Below, in pieces: positions 43,487 through 53,529 of a stretch of 64,000 nucleotides of DNA. Numbering within the stretch: position 1 is the first letter of the stretch; the number at the start of each line of letters is the position of its first letter. Source of the DNA: Betaproteobacteria bacterium (GTDB lineage Bacteria; Pseudomonadota; Gammaproteobacteria; Burkholderiales; Rhodocyclaceae); assembly GCA_020621405.1 (NCBI GenBank), contig JAHRYN010000002.1:1-64000 (forward strand). The letters are read 5' to 3'. The position numbers and the translations under genes were made by a program. Below the pieces are notes generated by a model. It did not search any database. It was not told the DNA's origin and saw nothing but the letters and a program-made list of their open reading frames with translations.

Positions 43487-46400
43487 ATGCACGACGCAAC
43501 TTTCCAACTTCCCATTACAGAACATATTGCTATGACAAGTTTGCGCCCCGAGAAAAAAGGTCAGGACAGAAAGGGGAGTCAGACGTTCTTGCCGCACCCG
43601 AGAACTCTCGGTTGGTTCGGCACATCCTCACTGGCGATGGGTGGCAGCAATCAGAGTGTCTTTATCCTCGCCGCCCTGTTTGTCGGCCAGGGTGACATCT
43701 CCGGTCAGGGTAGCGCAGCTATCCTGTTGTTGATGCTTGGCGTTGTATTGGGCTGCGCCGCTGTTCCGGGCTGGATCGAACTGCTTCTGATGTACCCCAA
43801 TCGCGTAGGGGGCATCGCTGCTTCTTGCGCTGAAGCCTACCGCCCCTACAACCCGGTATTGGCCAATCTGGCCGGCATTTGCTACTGGTGGGGCTGGGTA
43901 CCGACTTCCGGATTGTGCTCTCTTCTCGCTGCAACCGCGATACACGACTGGTACCTGCCAGATCTGCCCGTGATGCCGACGGCGATGGGCCTCGTGGTGT
44001 TATTCACCGTGATTAACCTGATCGGGGTGAAATGGGCCGCAAGGCTCGCCATGCCCCTGGCTTCCGTTGCCGCGCTGCTGGCGTTTGCGTCGGGCCTGGG
44101 TCCTGTCCTGGCAGGCACTGTCGACTGGCATCAGGCGACAAACTTGCACCTGACCACGCCGTTTGACGGATGGTTCGGCGACATGACCAGCATCATGGCC
44201 GGGTTGTTCCTGATCGGATTTGTTGCGCCCGCGTTTGAGACTGCGGCGTGCCATGTCGGCGAGATGAAGAATCCCGAAAAGAGCTTGCCACGCACCATGT
44301 GGGTAAGTGCTGGTTTGGCATGCGTTTTCTTCATTCCCTTGCCGCTCATCTGGCTGGGCACGTTGGGGCCGGAAGCCTTGAGCAAAGATCTGGCGCAAGT
44401 GCTTGGGCCCACTTTCGCTCCGCTGTTCGGTAGCGCATCCAAAGCAGCCGCCGTGTGGTTCATGCTGGCCAATCTTTTTCTATGCAGTTTGCAGCCACTC
44501 TGCGGTGCGCCAAGAACGCTTTCACAGATCGCTGACGATGGCCTGATTCCGCGAATTTTCTCAAGCCGCATGAAATTTTCGGATGTCCCGTGGTTTGCCA
44601 CCCTGTTCACGGCAGGCTTCGCGCTTTTTTTCCTCATCCTGGGTGACCCGGTCTGGCTGATCGCTGCCACCAACTTCACCTATGTGTTCGGTGGCCTGGT
44701 CCTGCCGTCTGTTGCGGTGTGGCTGTTGCGCCGCGATGCACCGGAGGCGCCGAGGCTTTATCGTGCCCCGCGTGGCGCGATTACGCTCGGTCTGATCGCC
44801 GCTGGCGTATGGGCAATGACGGCCTTGCTCGGTTTCCAGCAGTTTGGCCTGACGACGGTCATTGTCGGCTTGATATTCGCCTACTCCGGTTCAGTTCTGT
44901 ACGTCTGGCGACTGCTGGCTGACAAGCATCGCGCTGGCCAGCCACTCAGTTTCCGCACCCTGCATGTCAAGCTGACCGGTGCCATGCTGGTGGTGCTGCT
45001 GCTGGACGGTGCCGGCTACTACATGGCCGTCAACAATCTCCCCCAGACCAGCAGTGCCCTGCTCACCGTGCTGGAGGACATATTTGTCGCGGTTGCCATG
45101 CTCACGGTCGTGGTTGGCTTGATTCTGCCGGGGATGATCGCGCACTCGGCCGTCGAAGTGGCCGGTGCCGCCAGGCGACTGGCACAAGGAACCGTCGCGG
45201 ATTTCTCCAGAGCCATGCAGGCCCTGGGCGCCGGCCGACTGGAAGATGCCCATGCGCGCCTGGATCGCGGAACAGTCCATATCAATAGCCGTGACGAATT
45301 AGGTGAGATGGCGGCCAGTTTCAATCTGCTGGAAGCGGAAATTGCCAACGCGGCAGTTGGACTGGATGGGGCTCGCGAGGGCCTGCACACAGCCCGCAGT
45401 CAGGTCGAAGAAGCCAACCGTAGCCTGGAGCAGCGTGTTGCCGAGTTGAATGTAGCGCTGGAACAGCGTGAGCGCGCAGAAAAGGCCGCTGAAAATGCAA
45501 ATCGTGCCAAGTCGCAATTCCTGGCAAACATGAGTCACGAGATACGCACACCGATGAATGGCGTCATCGGGATGACTGATCTTGCTCTGGACACCGATCT
45601 TGATGAAACACAACGGCTGTATCTCGAAACGGTAAGAAGCTCCGCAAAATCGCTGCTGACCATTCTTAACGACATTCTCGATTTCTCCAAGATTGAATCC
45701 GGAAAAATGGAGGTCGAGCGCATCGATTTCGACATTTCATCATTGTTCGAAGACGTGCTCCGGAGCATCGAAGTGAGGGCCACCCAGAAAAGACTGGGGT
45801 TAATCCGTGACATTCCTGCAGACCTGCCGAGCCTGGTGAGGGGTGACCCGGGGCGAATCCGGCAGGTACTGATCAACTTGTGCGACAACGCGATCAAGTT
45901 CACGTCAAAGGGTGAATTGGAAGTGAGGTTGAATCTGTCGGGCACGGATGCAGACCAGTACGACGCTCATGTCTCTGTCAGAGACACGGGCATCGGAATC
46001 TCACCTGAACAGCAGGCGTTGATATTCGAGTCATTCTCACAGGCGGATACCTCAACCACGCGAAAATTTGGTGGCACGGGCCTGGGTCTGACAATCTGTG
46101 ATGGGCTCGTCAATTTGATGGGAGGAAAGATATGGGTCGAAAGTGAAGTTGGAAAGGGCAGCACATTCCACTTCACAGTTCCCCTGGACCGTTGTGAACA
46201 AGATGCCGCAGAGCAGATTGAGGGCCACCAGTCTGAGCAGTTTCCGCCCTCTTCTTCTGAGTCTGAAAGCGCTGACGCAGAAAACAAAAAGCTGCGGATC
46301 CTCGTTGCGGAAGACAATCTGGTCAATCAATTACTGATTGTTTCGTTGCTCGAAAAATGGGGGCATGAGGCATGTGTCGCTGAAAACGGTGCATTGGCAG

Positions 46401-47080
46401 TAGACTTGTTTTCAAACTCAAAGTGGGATTTCGTCCTGATGGACATGCAAATGCCCACAATGGGTGGAACGGAGGCGACAAGACTGATCAGAGAGTACGA
46501 ACAGGCCAACCAGGCATCGAGAACCCCGATCTTTGCAGTTACCGCCAACGCGAGGCCAGAAGATCGCCAGGCATGCATGGATGCAGGCATGGATGAGTTT
46601 CTGACCAAACCGCTTGACCCGGAACTATTGGCACGCGCCATCAAGGACTGGATGCCGGAAAGTCGTCTTATTGCACAGGAACCTTCGTCAGCCAATTCAG
46701 ACTTGATCAAGAATCCGTCTCCGGAGATTGATCAGGAGCCTCATTTAGACCTGGAAAAACTGAACGAGTATGTTGATCATGATGAAACGATAGTCAGGGA
46801 ACTTTTGAATGTTTTCATGAAATCACTGGCAGACATTCCAACACGACTGGATGACGCCTTCAACCAGAGAGACCAGAATCAATTGATGAAGATCGCCCAG
46901 GAAGTCAAAGGCGGGGCATCAAGCGTCTTTGCCGTGAAGCTGGCATCAATTGCACAGCATGCAGAGACAGCTTTCAGAACGGGCAACGTCAACTGGGATG
47001 AAGCGGAATCCATCGTTGCGCTGATGAAGTCCGAAAAGGAACAACTCCATGACACATTTCCTGGTGACCGGGAAATGTAA
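43487..47080 (+). CDS. APC-permease-like sensor fused to hybrid histidine kinase with REC and degenerate Hpt
   Basis: A 1,197-residue multi-domain protein. Residues about 35-475 form a 12-helix amino-acid/polyamine permease (APC) module, with [16 protein letters not shown] and a late [19 protein letters not shown] segment typical of that family. Two more helices (about 495-550) lead to a HAMP-like and coiled linker (about 550-670). HisKA has phosphoacceptor His684 ([12 protein letters not shown]), the HATPase has VRDTGIGIS and [10 protein letters not shown], and the receiver has Asp943, Asp986 and Lys1041. The final Hpt-like domain has Gln1138 where the phosphorylated His belongs. CbrA-type kinases show the same logic with a different transporter family. 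Start choice (43487 or 43532) is uncertain. Codon use is visibly less GC-rich than its neighbours, so acquisition by transfer is likely. Confidence 0.9.
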   Translation: MHDATFQLPITEHIAMTSLRPEKKGQDRKGSQTFLPHPRTLGWFGTSSLAMGGSNQSVFILAALFVGQGDISGQGSAAILLLMLGVVLGCAAVPGWIELLLMYPNRVGGIAASCAEAYRPYNPVLANLAGICYWWGWVPTSGLCSLLAATAIHDWYLPDLPVMPTAMGLVVLFTVINLIGVKWAARLAMPLASVAALLAFASGLGPVLAGTVDWHQATNLHLTTPFDGWFGDMTSIMAGLFLIGFVAPAFETAACHVGEMKNPEKSLPRTMWVSAGLACVFFIPLPLIWLGTLGPEALSKDLAQVLGPTFAPLFGSASKAAAVWFMLANLFLCSLQPLCGAPRTLSQIADDGLIPRIFSSRMKFSDVPWFATLFTAGFALFFLILGDPVWLIAATNFTYVFGGLVLPSVAVWLLRRDAPEAPRLYRAPRGAITLGLIAAGVWAMTALLGFQQFGLTTVIVGLIFAYSGSVLYVWRLLADKHRAGQPLSFRTLHVKLTGAMLVVLLLDGAGYYMAVNNLPQTSSALLTVLEDIFVAVAMLTVVVGLILPGMIAHSAVEVAGAARRLAQGTVADFSRAMQALGAGRLEDAHARLDRGTVHINSRDELGEMAASFNLLEAEIANAAVGLDGAREGLHTARSQVEEANRSLEQRVAELNVALEQRERAEKAAENANRAKSQFLANMSHEIRTPMNGVIGMTDLALDTDLDETQRLYLETVRSSAKSLLTILNDILDFSKIESGKMEVERIDFDISSLFEDVLRSIEVRATQKRLGLIRDIPADLPSLVRGDPGRIRQVLINLCDNAIKFTSKGELEVRLNLSGTDADQYDAHVSVRDTGIGISPEQQALIFESFSQADTSTTRKFGGTGLGLTICDGLVNLMGGKIWVESEVGKGSTFHFTVPLDRCEQDAAEQIEGHQSEQFPPSSSESESADAENKKLRILVAEDNLVNQLLIVSLLEKWGHEACVAENGALAVDLFSNSKWDFVLMDMQMPTMGGTEATRLIREYEQANQASRTPIFAVTANARPEDRQACMDAGMDEFLTKPLDPELLARAIKDWMPESRLIAQEPSSANSDLIKNPSPEIDQEPHLDLEKLNEYVDHDETIVRELLNVFMKSLADIPTRLDDAFNQRDQNQLMKIAQEVKGGASSVFAVKLASIAQHAETAFRTGNVNWDEAESIVALMKSEKEQLHDTFPGDREM

Positions 47081-47194
47081 GCGTCAATCAATGACCAGTA
47101 CTGATCACCTGCCGAAGCTCGGTTTTCATACGTAGCTGTTCGATATCAGGCGGGTGAAATTGGTACGCGCGAACACGTCCCCGCTGCGCCGGCA

Positions 47195-47335
47195 GGATGG
47201 CATGCCGAGCACACACACCAGCACGCGCAGCTGGTCGGGATCACCCCACTCGGCATTGACCAGTGGTGCAGGTCTTTCGGGGTGCCGCATGGCCGAACCA
47301 CGCGGAAATCCTGTCGAACACGCCCATGACCGTCC
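47195..47335 (-). pseudogene. Remnant of alpha/beta hydrolase 5' end
   Basis: This is a decayed copy of the first part of the hydrolase gene at 42099-43028. The start region (47288-47335) is identical to the intact gene, then an internal deletion removes roughly 60 bases, and the remainder (to about 47195) is more diverged. It ends at the kinase insertion. Confidence 0.75.
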
Positions 47336-47453
47336 ACGTCACTGGACCGGAACGCGATTGTGCCAGTAGCGGGCATCCGCTTCGCGGCTGAGCGCGCATT
47401 CGATGCCGGCCGCGCGGAAGTCGCAGGCGACTGCGCCGTCGCGGTCGCTGCGC
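47288..47453. repeat. Right copy of duplicated comEC/hydrolase junction
   Basis: Direct repeat partner of 42989-43152. Here the comEC part is intact and in use, and the hydrolase part is the decayed one; the left copy is the reverse. Together they show that the kinase segment sits between two copies of one ancestral junction. Confidence 0.88.
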
Positions 47454-49726
47454 AACTGCCGCGTACCCTGCGCCGCGTAGCGCGCCTGAATCACCGGGTT
47501 CGGGTGATTGAAGCGGTTGCGGTAACCGACCGCATGCACCACATCCTTGGCGCCGACGGCGGCGATGAAGGCTTCGGTCGACGAGGTGCGGCTGCCGTGA
47601 TGCGGCGCGACCAGCAGCTCCGCCGCCAGCGGTGCACCTGCCGCCACCAGTGCGAGTTCGCCGTCGGCCAGCAGGTCACCGGTGATCAGCGCCGCACCGT
47701 GCGCACTGCTGACCCGCAGCACGCAGGACAGCGCATTGCTGCTGCGGGCGCCACGTTCGCGCGCACCGGGCGGCGGATGCAGCATGTCGAAGCTGACGCC
47801 GTCGGCCGACCAGCGCTCGCCGGCGACACAGTCCCGCGTATCCGGGCGCGCCAGCCGCAATGCATCGCGCGCCGGCACCGACGACATGACCGCGGAGACA
47901 GGCATGCCGGCGAGCAGCGACGCCACACCGCCGGAATGATCGGTGTCGGCATGGCTGACCACCAGCGTGTCGAGCCGGGCAACACCCGCAGCACGCAGAT
48001 AGGGCAGCACCAGCCGCTCGCCGGCGTCGGCTTCCATGCCGTAGCGCGGACCGGTGTCGAACAGCAGGTCGCGCGTCGCGGTCTGCACATGCACCGCCAG
48101 CCCCTGACCGACGTCCAGCACCACGACCTTCATGTCACCCACCGCCGGGCGCTCCGGCTGGAACAGGAAGACCGGCAGCAGCAAGGGCAGCGCCAGCGCG
48201 CGTCCGGGCCAGCCGGCCGGTGCCAGCAGTGTCGCGGTACCGAGCAGCGCCACCGCCACCGACCACGCCGGCGGCGCCGCACCGTGCCAGAGCGCCCAGT
48301 CCGGCGCGGTCAGCCAGGCCACCAGCGTCATGAGCCAGCCGGTCAACGCATGCGCGAGCAGCAGCAACGCATCGACCGGCAGGAGGATCGCGAGCAGGGC
48401 CAGCGGCGTCACCACCGCACTGACCAACGGAATGGCGACCAGATTCGCCAGCGGCGCCACCAGCGACACCTGCTGGAAGATGGCCAGGGTCAGCGGTGCC
48501 AGGCCGAGCGTGATGGCGGCCTGGGCGCGCAGCCAGCGGACCGGTGCCGGCGTCGCACCGATGTCGCCGGCTGCGGCGTAGAACAGCAGTGCGACCGCGC
48601 CGAAGGACAGCCAGAAGCCGGCGTTGGTGACCGCCATCGGGTGCAGCAGCAGCACGACGCAGACCGCGAGAGCCAGCGCATTGGCCGGCGACGAGAAGCG
48701 CCCGGCCAGCATGGCTGCGCCGGCGACCGCCAGCATGATCAGCGTGCGCTGCGCCGGAATGCCGAAACCGGCCAGCGCACAGTAGGCGGTGGCAGCCAGC
48801 AGTCCGGCGACGACCGCCGCGCGCTGCGCCGGCACACGCAGCGCCAGCGCCGGCACGCGCCGCCACAGCGCAGCCGCCAGCATGCCGACCAGGGCGGCGA
48901 CCATGGTCACGTGCAGGCCGGAAATGGATACCAGGTGGGTGATGCCGGCACGCGCGAACATGTCCCACTGCGCTGGCGGAATGGCCCGCTGGTCGCCGAT
49001 CGCGAGTGCCACCAGCACGCCGCCCCACGGATGGCGGGCATCCGGATCGTCGGGCGCGCCGAGCACCCGCTCGAAACGCTGGCGCACCGCCTCGCGCGCC
49101 GACTCGATCAGACAGGCCGGCCGCCACACCCGGTCATCAATCAGGTATTGCGCCGACGCGCCGTCGCCACTGGCACGCACCGAACCGGTCGCACCGATGC
49201 CGCGCTCAAACAGCCAGGCCTCGTAATCGAAGCCATGCGGATTCATATTGCCGTGCGGCCGCTTCAGGCGCACGCGCAGATGCCACCGGCTGCCGGCATG
49301 CAACGCCGGCCGCACATGCTGTTCGACCACCTCGTGCTCGACGCGCCGCCCGTCGTACCAGGTCAGCGCGATATGCCGCGGCACGCCGGGTGGCGCCTGT
49401 TCGACATCGAAATCGAAGCGCAGACCGCGCTCGACGCGCCCCGGCAGGCTGGCGATCACGCCGGTGATGTCGATGTCACGTCCCTCAAGTTCCGGCGCGA
49501 GCCTCTGTTCAAGCTTCAGGTGGCCCGATGCAGCGGCCCACACGAAGGCCGACAGGAAAGCGGCGAGACAGCGCCAGAACAGGCCCGGCCGAAACCGGCA
49601 CGCGAACAGGCCGCAGACGGCCGCGCACAGCGCGGCGCAGGCGAGCAGCGGCCAGGACGGAAGTTCGGCCAGCCGCGCGACCAGGAACATGGCGGCGACC
49701 AGTGCCAGCGATACCGGAATGGACAT
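47339..49726 (-). CDS. comEC: DNA internalization-related competence protein ComEC/Rec2
   Basis: A 795-residue inner-membrane channel for uptake of single-stranded DNA in natural transformation. An N-terminal membrane and OB-fold region (about 20-220; [30 protein letters not shown]-type signature) is followed by the multi-helix Competence domain (about 230-510; [12 protein letters not shown]). The C-terminal metallo-beta-lactamase-like domain (about 540-790) has [25 protein letters not shown] and VAPHHGS, suggesting nuclease activity. Length is normal and no break is seen. The 3' end was duplicated when the kinase gene entered downstream. Confidence 0.95.
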   Translation of the reverse strand: [795 protein letters not shown]

Positions 49727-49776
49727 GGGTCGGCATTATCGCCGATCCATTCAAACGTCATTTAAAATCCGCGACT

Positions 49777-51192
49777 TCAGCCACCCTGGCCCGCCGTCGC
49801 ATACCGGTTGCGGCCACCCGCCTTGGCTGCGTAAAGCGCACAGTCGGCGCGGGCGAGCAGCTGCGCGTAGTCGGGATGTCCGTCATACAGTGCGACGCCG
49901 ATGCTGAGCGTGACCGGAACCGTCTCGTCCTGACCGATTTCGAACACCCTCGCCTCGCACGAGCGCACCAGACTGGCCGCCGCCCTCGCTGCCTGCTCCG
50001 CCGTGACATCGGTCATGACGACCAGAAACTCCTCGCCGCCATAACGGAACAGGAAATCGCCGGCACGTATGTTCGACTGCAGCAGTTCGGCCGTCTGCAG
50101 CAGCACCTTGTCTCCGGCCGGATGGCCGTAGGTGTCGTTGATCCGCTTGAAGTGGTCAAGGTCGACCAGCAGCACCGCAAACTTCGACTGGCTGAGCGCA
50201 CAGTACCGGATTTCGCGCTGCAGGATGGTGTCCAGGAAACGCCGGTTGAACAGATGGGTCAGCGTGTCGCGCGCTGCCTCGCCCTCGGTATGACGCTCGA
50301 TCAGACAGGACAGCAGCCAGGACACGCGCGTGACCAGCGCATCCAGTTCCTCCATGCCCCGATCCAAGGTCGAGGGTGATCGTTCCTGCCGGCGCAGTTC
50401 GCACAGACGGCGTGGCAGTTCATCGAGCTGAACGACAAAGCGTTCCAGTTCATTCACCTCGGGCATGCCGGCAAAGAACAGCCCGGCTTTGTGCGTGATC
50501 CACAGGCCGAAATCGGAAAGAGCAGCGCTGGGGATCTGTGCGGACACCGGCAGATCTGCGCGATAGAGCAGCGTCACCACGCGCCGCTGCCAGTCGAACA
50601 GGCTGGCGCGCAGCCGTTCCAGCCGGACCACCATGTCCTGACCGATCAGCTGGTTCTGCCGCACCTGAACCTGACGCGCCCCATTCATCAAGTCATGCAG
50701 ATAACTTTCGTCCATTGCTGCGCTGGCCAGGTCGACCATGCCGTGCATCAGCGACAGCACGCGGAAAAGTCCCGGCGCATCCTCACCCAGCGCCGCCGCG
50801 ATGCGTTCTCCGATGGTTTCCTTGAGCACGCTGAAGCCGTGATTCAGCAGATGCAGCGGCAGATCGATGCGCGCGTGGATCGAGCCGACATGCAATTGCG
50901 TGGCGACCAGCCGCTCGATGTCCCCGGCGCCGTCGCGCCACGAAAACAGGTCGCGCAGCCAGCGCGCCAGCGCGGCACCGAGCCGGCTGTGCACTTGGTC
51001 ATGGTCGAGGAAGCGCGCCGCGTCGTTGCCGTCGGCCAGCATGAGCTGATAGAAGATTTCCGCCAGTTCATCTGCCGCCGGCGCCACCACATCACCGATG
51101 CGCTCGATGTCTGCGCGGTTGGCCACGTCGAACACGGCACGGAAACTGCCGATGTGGCTGTTACTCACGGCGGACTGCAATTCTGGCGTCAT
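49777..51192 (-). CDS. Globin-coupled diguanylate cyclase
   Basis: A 471-residue soluble signalling enzyme. The N-terminal globin-coupled sensor domain (about 1-165) has the motif HVGSIHARIDLPLHLLNHG, with His106 as the likely proximal haem ligand, and Tyr48 as a probable distal residue. A helical middle domain (about 170-310) links to a GGDEF domain (about 315-470) with catalytic RYGGEEF and an intact inhibitory I-site RAGD five residues before it. It should make cyclic di-GMP in response to oxygen, in the manner of DosC. It is divergent from the DUF2062 gene. Confidence 0.9.
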   Translation of the reverse strand: MTPELQSAVSNSHIGSFRAVFDVANRADIERIGDVVAPAADELAEIFYQLMLADGNDAARFLDHDQVHSRLGAALARWLRDLFSWRDGAGDIERLVATQLHVGSIHARIDLPLHLLNHGFSVLKETIGERIAAALGEDAPGLFRVLSLMHGMVDLASAAMDESYLHDLMNGARQVQVRQNQLIGQDMVVRLERLRASLFDWQRRVVTLLYRADLPVSAQIPSAALSDFGLWITHKAGLFFAGMPEVNELERFVVQLDELPRRLCELRRQERSPSTLDRGMEELDALVTRVSWLLSCLIERHTEGEAARDTLTHLFNRRFLDTILQREIRYCALSQSKFAVLLVDLDHFKRINDTYGHPAGDKVLLQTAELLQSNIRAGDFLFRYGGEEFLVVMTDVTAEQAARAAASLVRSCEARVFEIGQDETVPVTLSIGVALYDGHPDYAQLLARADCALYAAKAGGRNRYATAGQGG

Positions 51193-51402
51193 GGCAAGGT
51201 CCGTAGCGGGCGGTATGCATGCAGCGATATCCGGCGGAACCCATCCGCCGCAGGCGCATCGAATCGCACCAGTTTAGTGTTTACTGAGCGTGTAGTGGCC
51301 TGCCCCGGTCAAGGGAAACGACGCGGCAGGGATTTTTGTTTGCCGGTAGGCTGCGGGAAACCCCGCGCGATCACGCCGTCTGCCGGCCCTCATCCGTCCC
51401 AC

Positions 51403-51957
51403 ATGAAGAAACTGATCCGCAAATATCTGCCGGACACCGAAAGCCTGCGTCGCAACCGCTGGCTGGCACCGTTTGCGAGCTCGCTCGGACATCCGCGCCT
51501 GTGGCACCTGAACCGGCACAGCTGCGCCGGCGGCGTCGCGGTGGGACTGTTCGCCGGGCTGATACCCGGTCCGCTGCAGATGCTTGGGGCGGCACTGCTC
51601 GCGGTGCTGCTGCGCGTGAATCTGCCGCTGGCGATGGTGGTGACCTTCTACAGCAACCCGCTGACCATCGTGCCGCTGTATGCGGTCGCGTGGGCCTACG
51701 GCCGCGCGGTCATGCCGCTGCTGGGCATGACGATGGTGCCGGGCGCCACCTTCCGGCCGCCGCGCATCCCGGAAGACGCCGGGTTTGGCGACTGGATATC
51801 GGCGCTGACCGACTGGTTCGTCGCACTCGGCGAGCCGCTGCTGGTCGGCCTGCCACTGCTTGCGCTGACGCTGGCCGCAATCGGCTACGTGACGGTACTC
51901 GGCGCCTGGCGCTGGCATCTGGTGCGCAGCTGGCGCAGCCGGGCGGCCAGACACTGA
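51403..51957 (+). CDS. DUF2062 membrane protein
   Basis: A 184-residue inner-membrane protein of the DUF2062 family. The N-terminal RKYLPDTESLRRNRWLAPF and the first helix region CAGGVAVGLFAGLIPGPLQML are typical. Further helices lie at about 65-95 and 145-165, with a conserved TFYSNPLTIVPLY. The function is unknown. The frame is open far upstream over the antisense of the cyclase gene; the ATG at 51403 starts the conserved part. Confidence 0.88.
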   Translation: MKKLIRKYLPDTESLRRNRWLAPFASSLGHPRLWHLNRHSCAGGVAVGLFAGLIPGPLQMLGAALLAVLLRVNLPLAMVVTFYSNPLTIVPLYAVAWAYGRAVMPLLGMTMVPGATFRPPRIPEDAGFGDWISALTDWFVALGEPLLVGLPLLALTLAAIGYVTVLGAWRWHLVRSWRSRAARH

Positions 51958-51981
51958 ATACCGCCACACCGCGAGGACGAC

Positions 51982-52260
51982 ATGCCGATGCTGGATACGC
52001 GCAAGCTCGAGCTCTACGTACACTTCGGCGGCGACATCGACGCTCGTGCCCGCATCGCGTCGGCCACCGAGAGGGCCGAACTGCCGGAACACGAATTCCG
52101 CCTGATAGACGAACTGCTGATGCAACTCGCCACCCTGCGCACCGGACTCGCGTCAGCCGCATTCGCCGACGCGCTGCAGTCGCGCATCGAAGCGGTCACC
52201 ACCGATGACGCCACCCGCGACGCGCTGCACGCGCTAGCAGCGGCGCCCCGGTTTTCGTAG
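51982..52260 (+). CDS. Conserved hypothetical protein ending inside a REP element
   Basis: A 92-residue soluble helical protein with a GAGGAC ribosome-binding site 4 bases before the ATG. No family is recognised. The C-terminal RFS and the TAG stop are encoded by the first arm of the REP array (GTAGGAGCGA), so the array has reset its 3' end. It lies 24 bases after the DUF2062 gene and is probably co-transcribed with it. Confidence 0.7.
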   Translation: MPMLDTRKLELYVHFGGDIDARARIASATERAELPEHEFRLIDELLMQLATLRTGLASAAFADALQSRIEAVTTDDATRDALHALAAAPRFS

Positions 52261-52854
52261 GAGCGACCCATGGTCGCGATCGGGTGCGGATCGGAGATGG
52301 GCGAGGATTTGTCGTGGGGGATCGCGAGCATGGCTCGCTCCTACAAGGGCTGGTTCGGCGGCCATGCAGGTGCCGCGGTTTTCGCAGGAGTGACCCATGG
52401 TCACGATGCGGACGTGAATCCGCGATGGGCGAGGATTTGTCGTGGGGGATCGCGAGCATGGCTCGCTCCTACAAGGGCTGGTTCGGCGGCCATGCAGGTG
52501 CCGCGGTTTTCGCAGGAGTGACCCATGGTCACGATGCGGACGTGGGTCAGCGATGGGCAAGGAATTGACGTGGGGGATCGCGAGAATGGCTCGCTCCTAC
52601 AAGCGCTGGTTCGGCGGCTTTTTGCAGGTGCCGCGGTTTTCGTAGGAGCGACCCATGGTCGCGATGCGGACGTGGGTCAGCGATGGGCAAGGAATTGACG
52701 TGGGGGATCGCGAGAATGGCTCGCTCCTACAAGCTCTGGTTCGGCGGCTATGCAGGTGCCGCGGTTTTCGTAAGAGCGACCCATGGTCGCGATGCGGACG
52801 TGGGTCGGCGACAAACGCGGATCGGCGCAGGGGGATCGCGAGCGGTGCTCGCTC

Positions 52855-52860
<6 letters not shown>
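52251..52860. repeat. REP/BIME array, five units of about 128 bases
   Basis: Five unit starts with GTTTTCG(T/C)A(G/A)GAG lie at about 52251, 52378, 52506, 52636 and 52764. Each unit has two inverted arms, one like GTAGGAGCGACCCATGGTCG and one like ATCGCGAGCATGGCTCGCTC, separated by about 40 bases, followed by a conserved linker containing GCAGGTGCCGCGG. Arms of this form (GTAGGAGCGA...TCGCGA) are the known proteobacterial REP family moved by RAYT transposases. No RAYT gene is in the window. The array lies between convergent genes and may act in termination or mRNA stability. Confidence 0.92.

Positions 52861-53521
<661 letters not shown>

Positions 53522-53529
<8 letters not shown>

Noticed and set aside
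43153-47194. Insertion sequence or transposon carrying the kinase gene
   Set aside because: No transposase gene or terminal inverted repeats are seen. The flanks are duplicated host genes, which fits recombination better than transposition.
47360-49765. Long plus-strand open frame opposite comEC
   Set aside because: The Gln/Arg/His-rich translation is an antisense shadow; ComEC motifs are on the minus strand.
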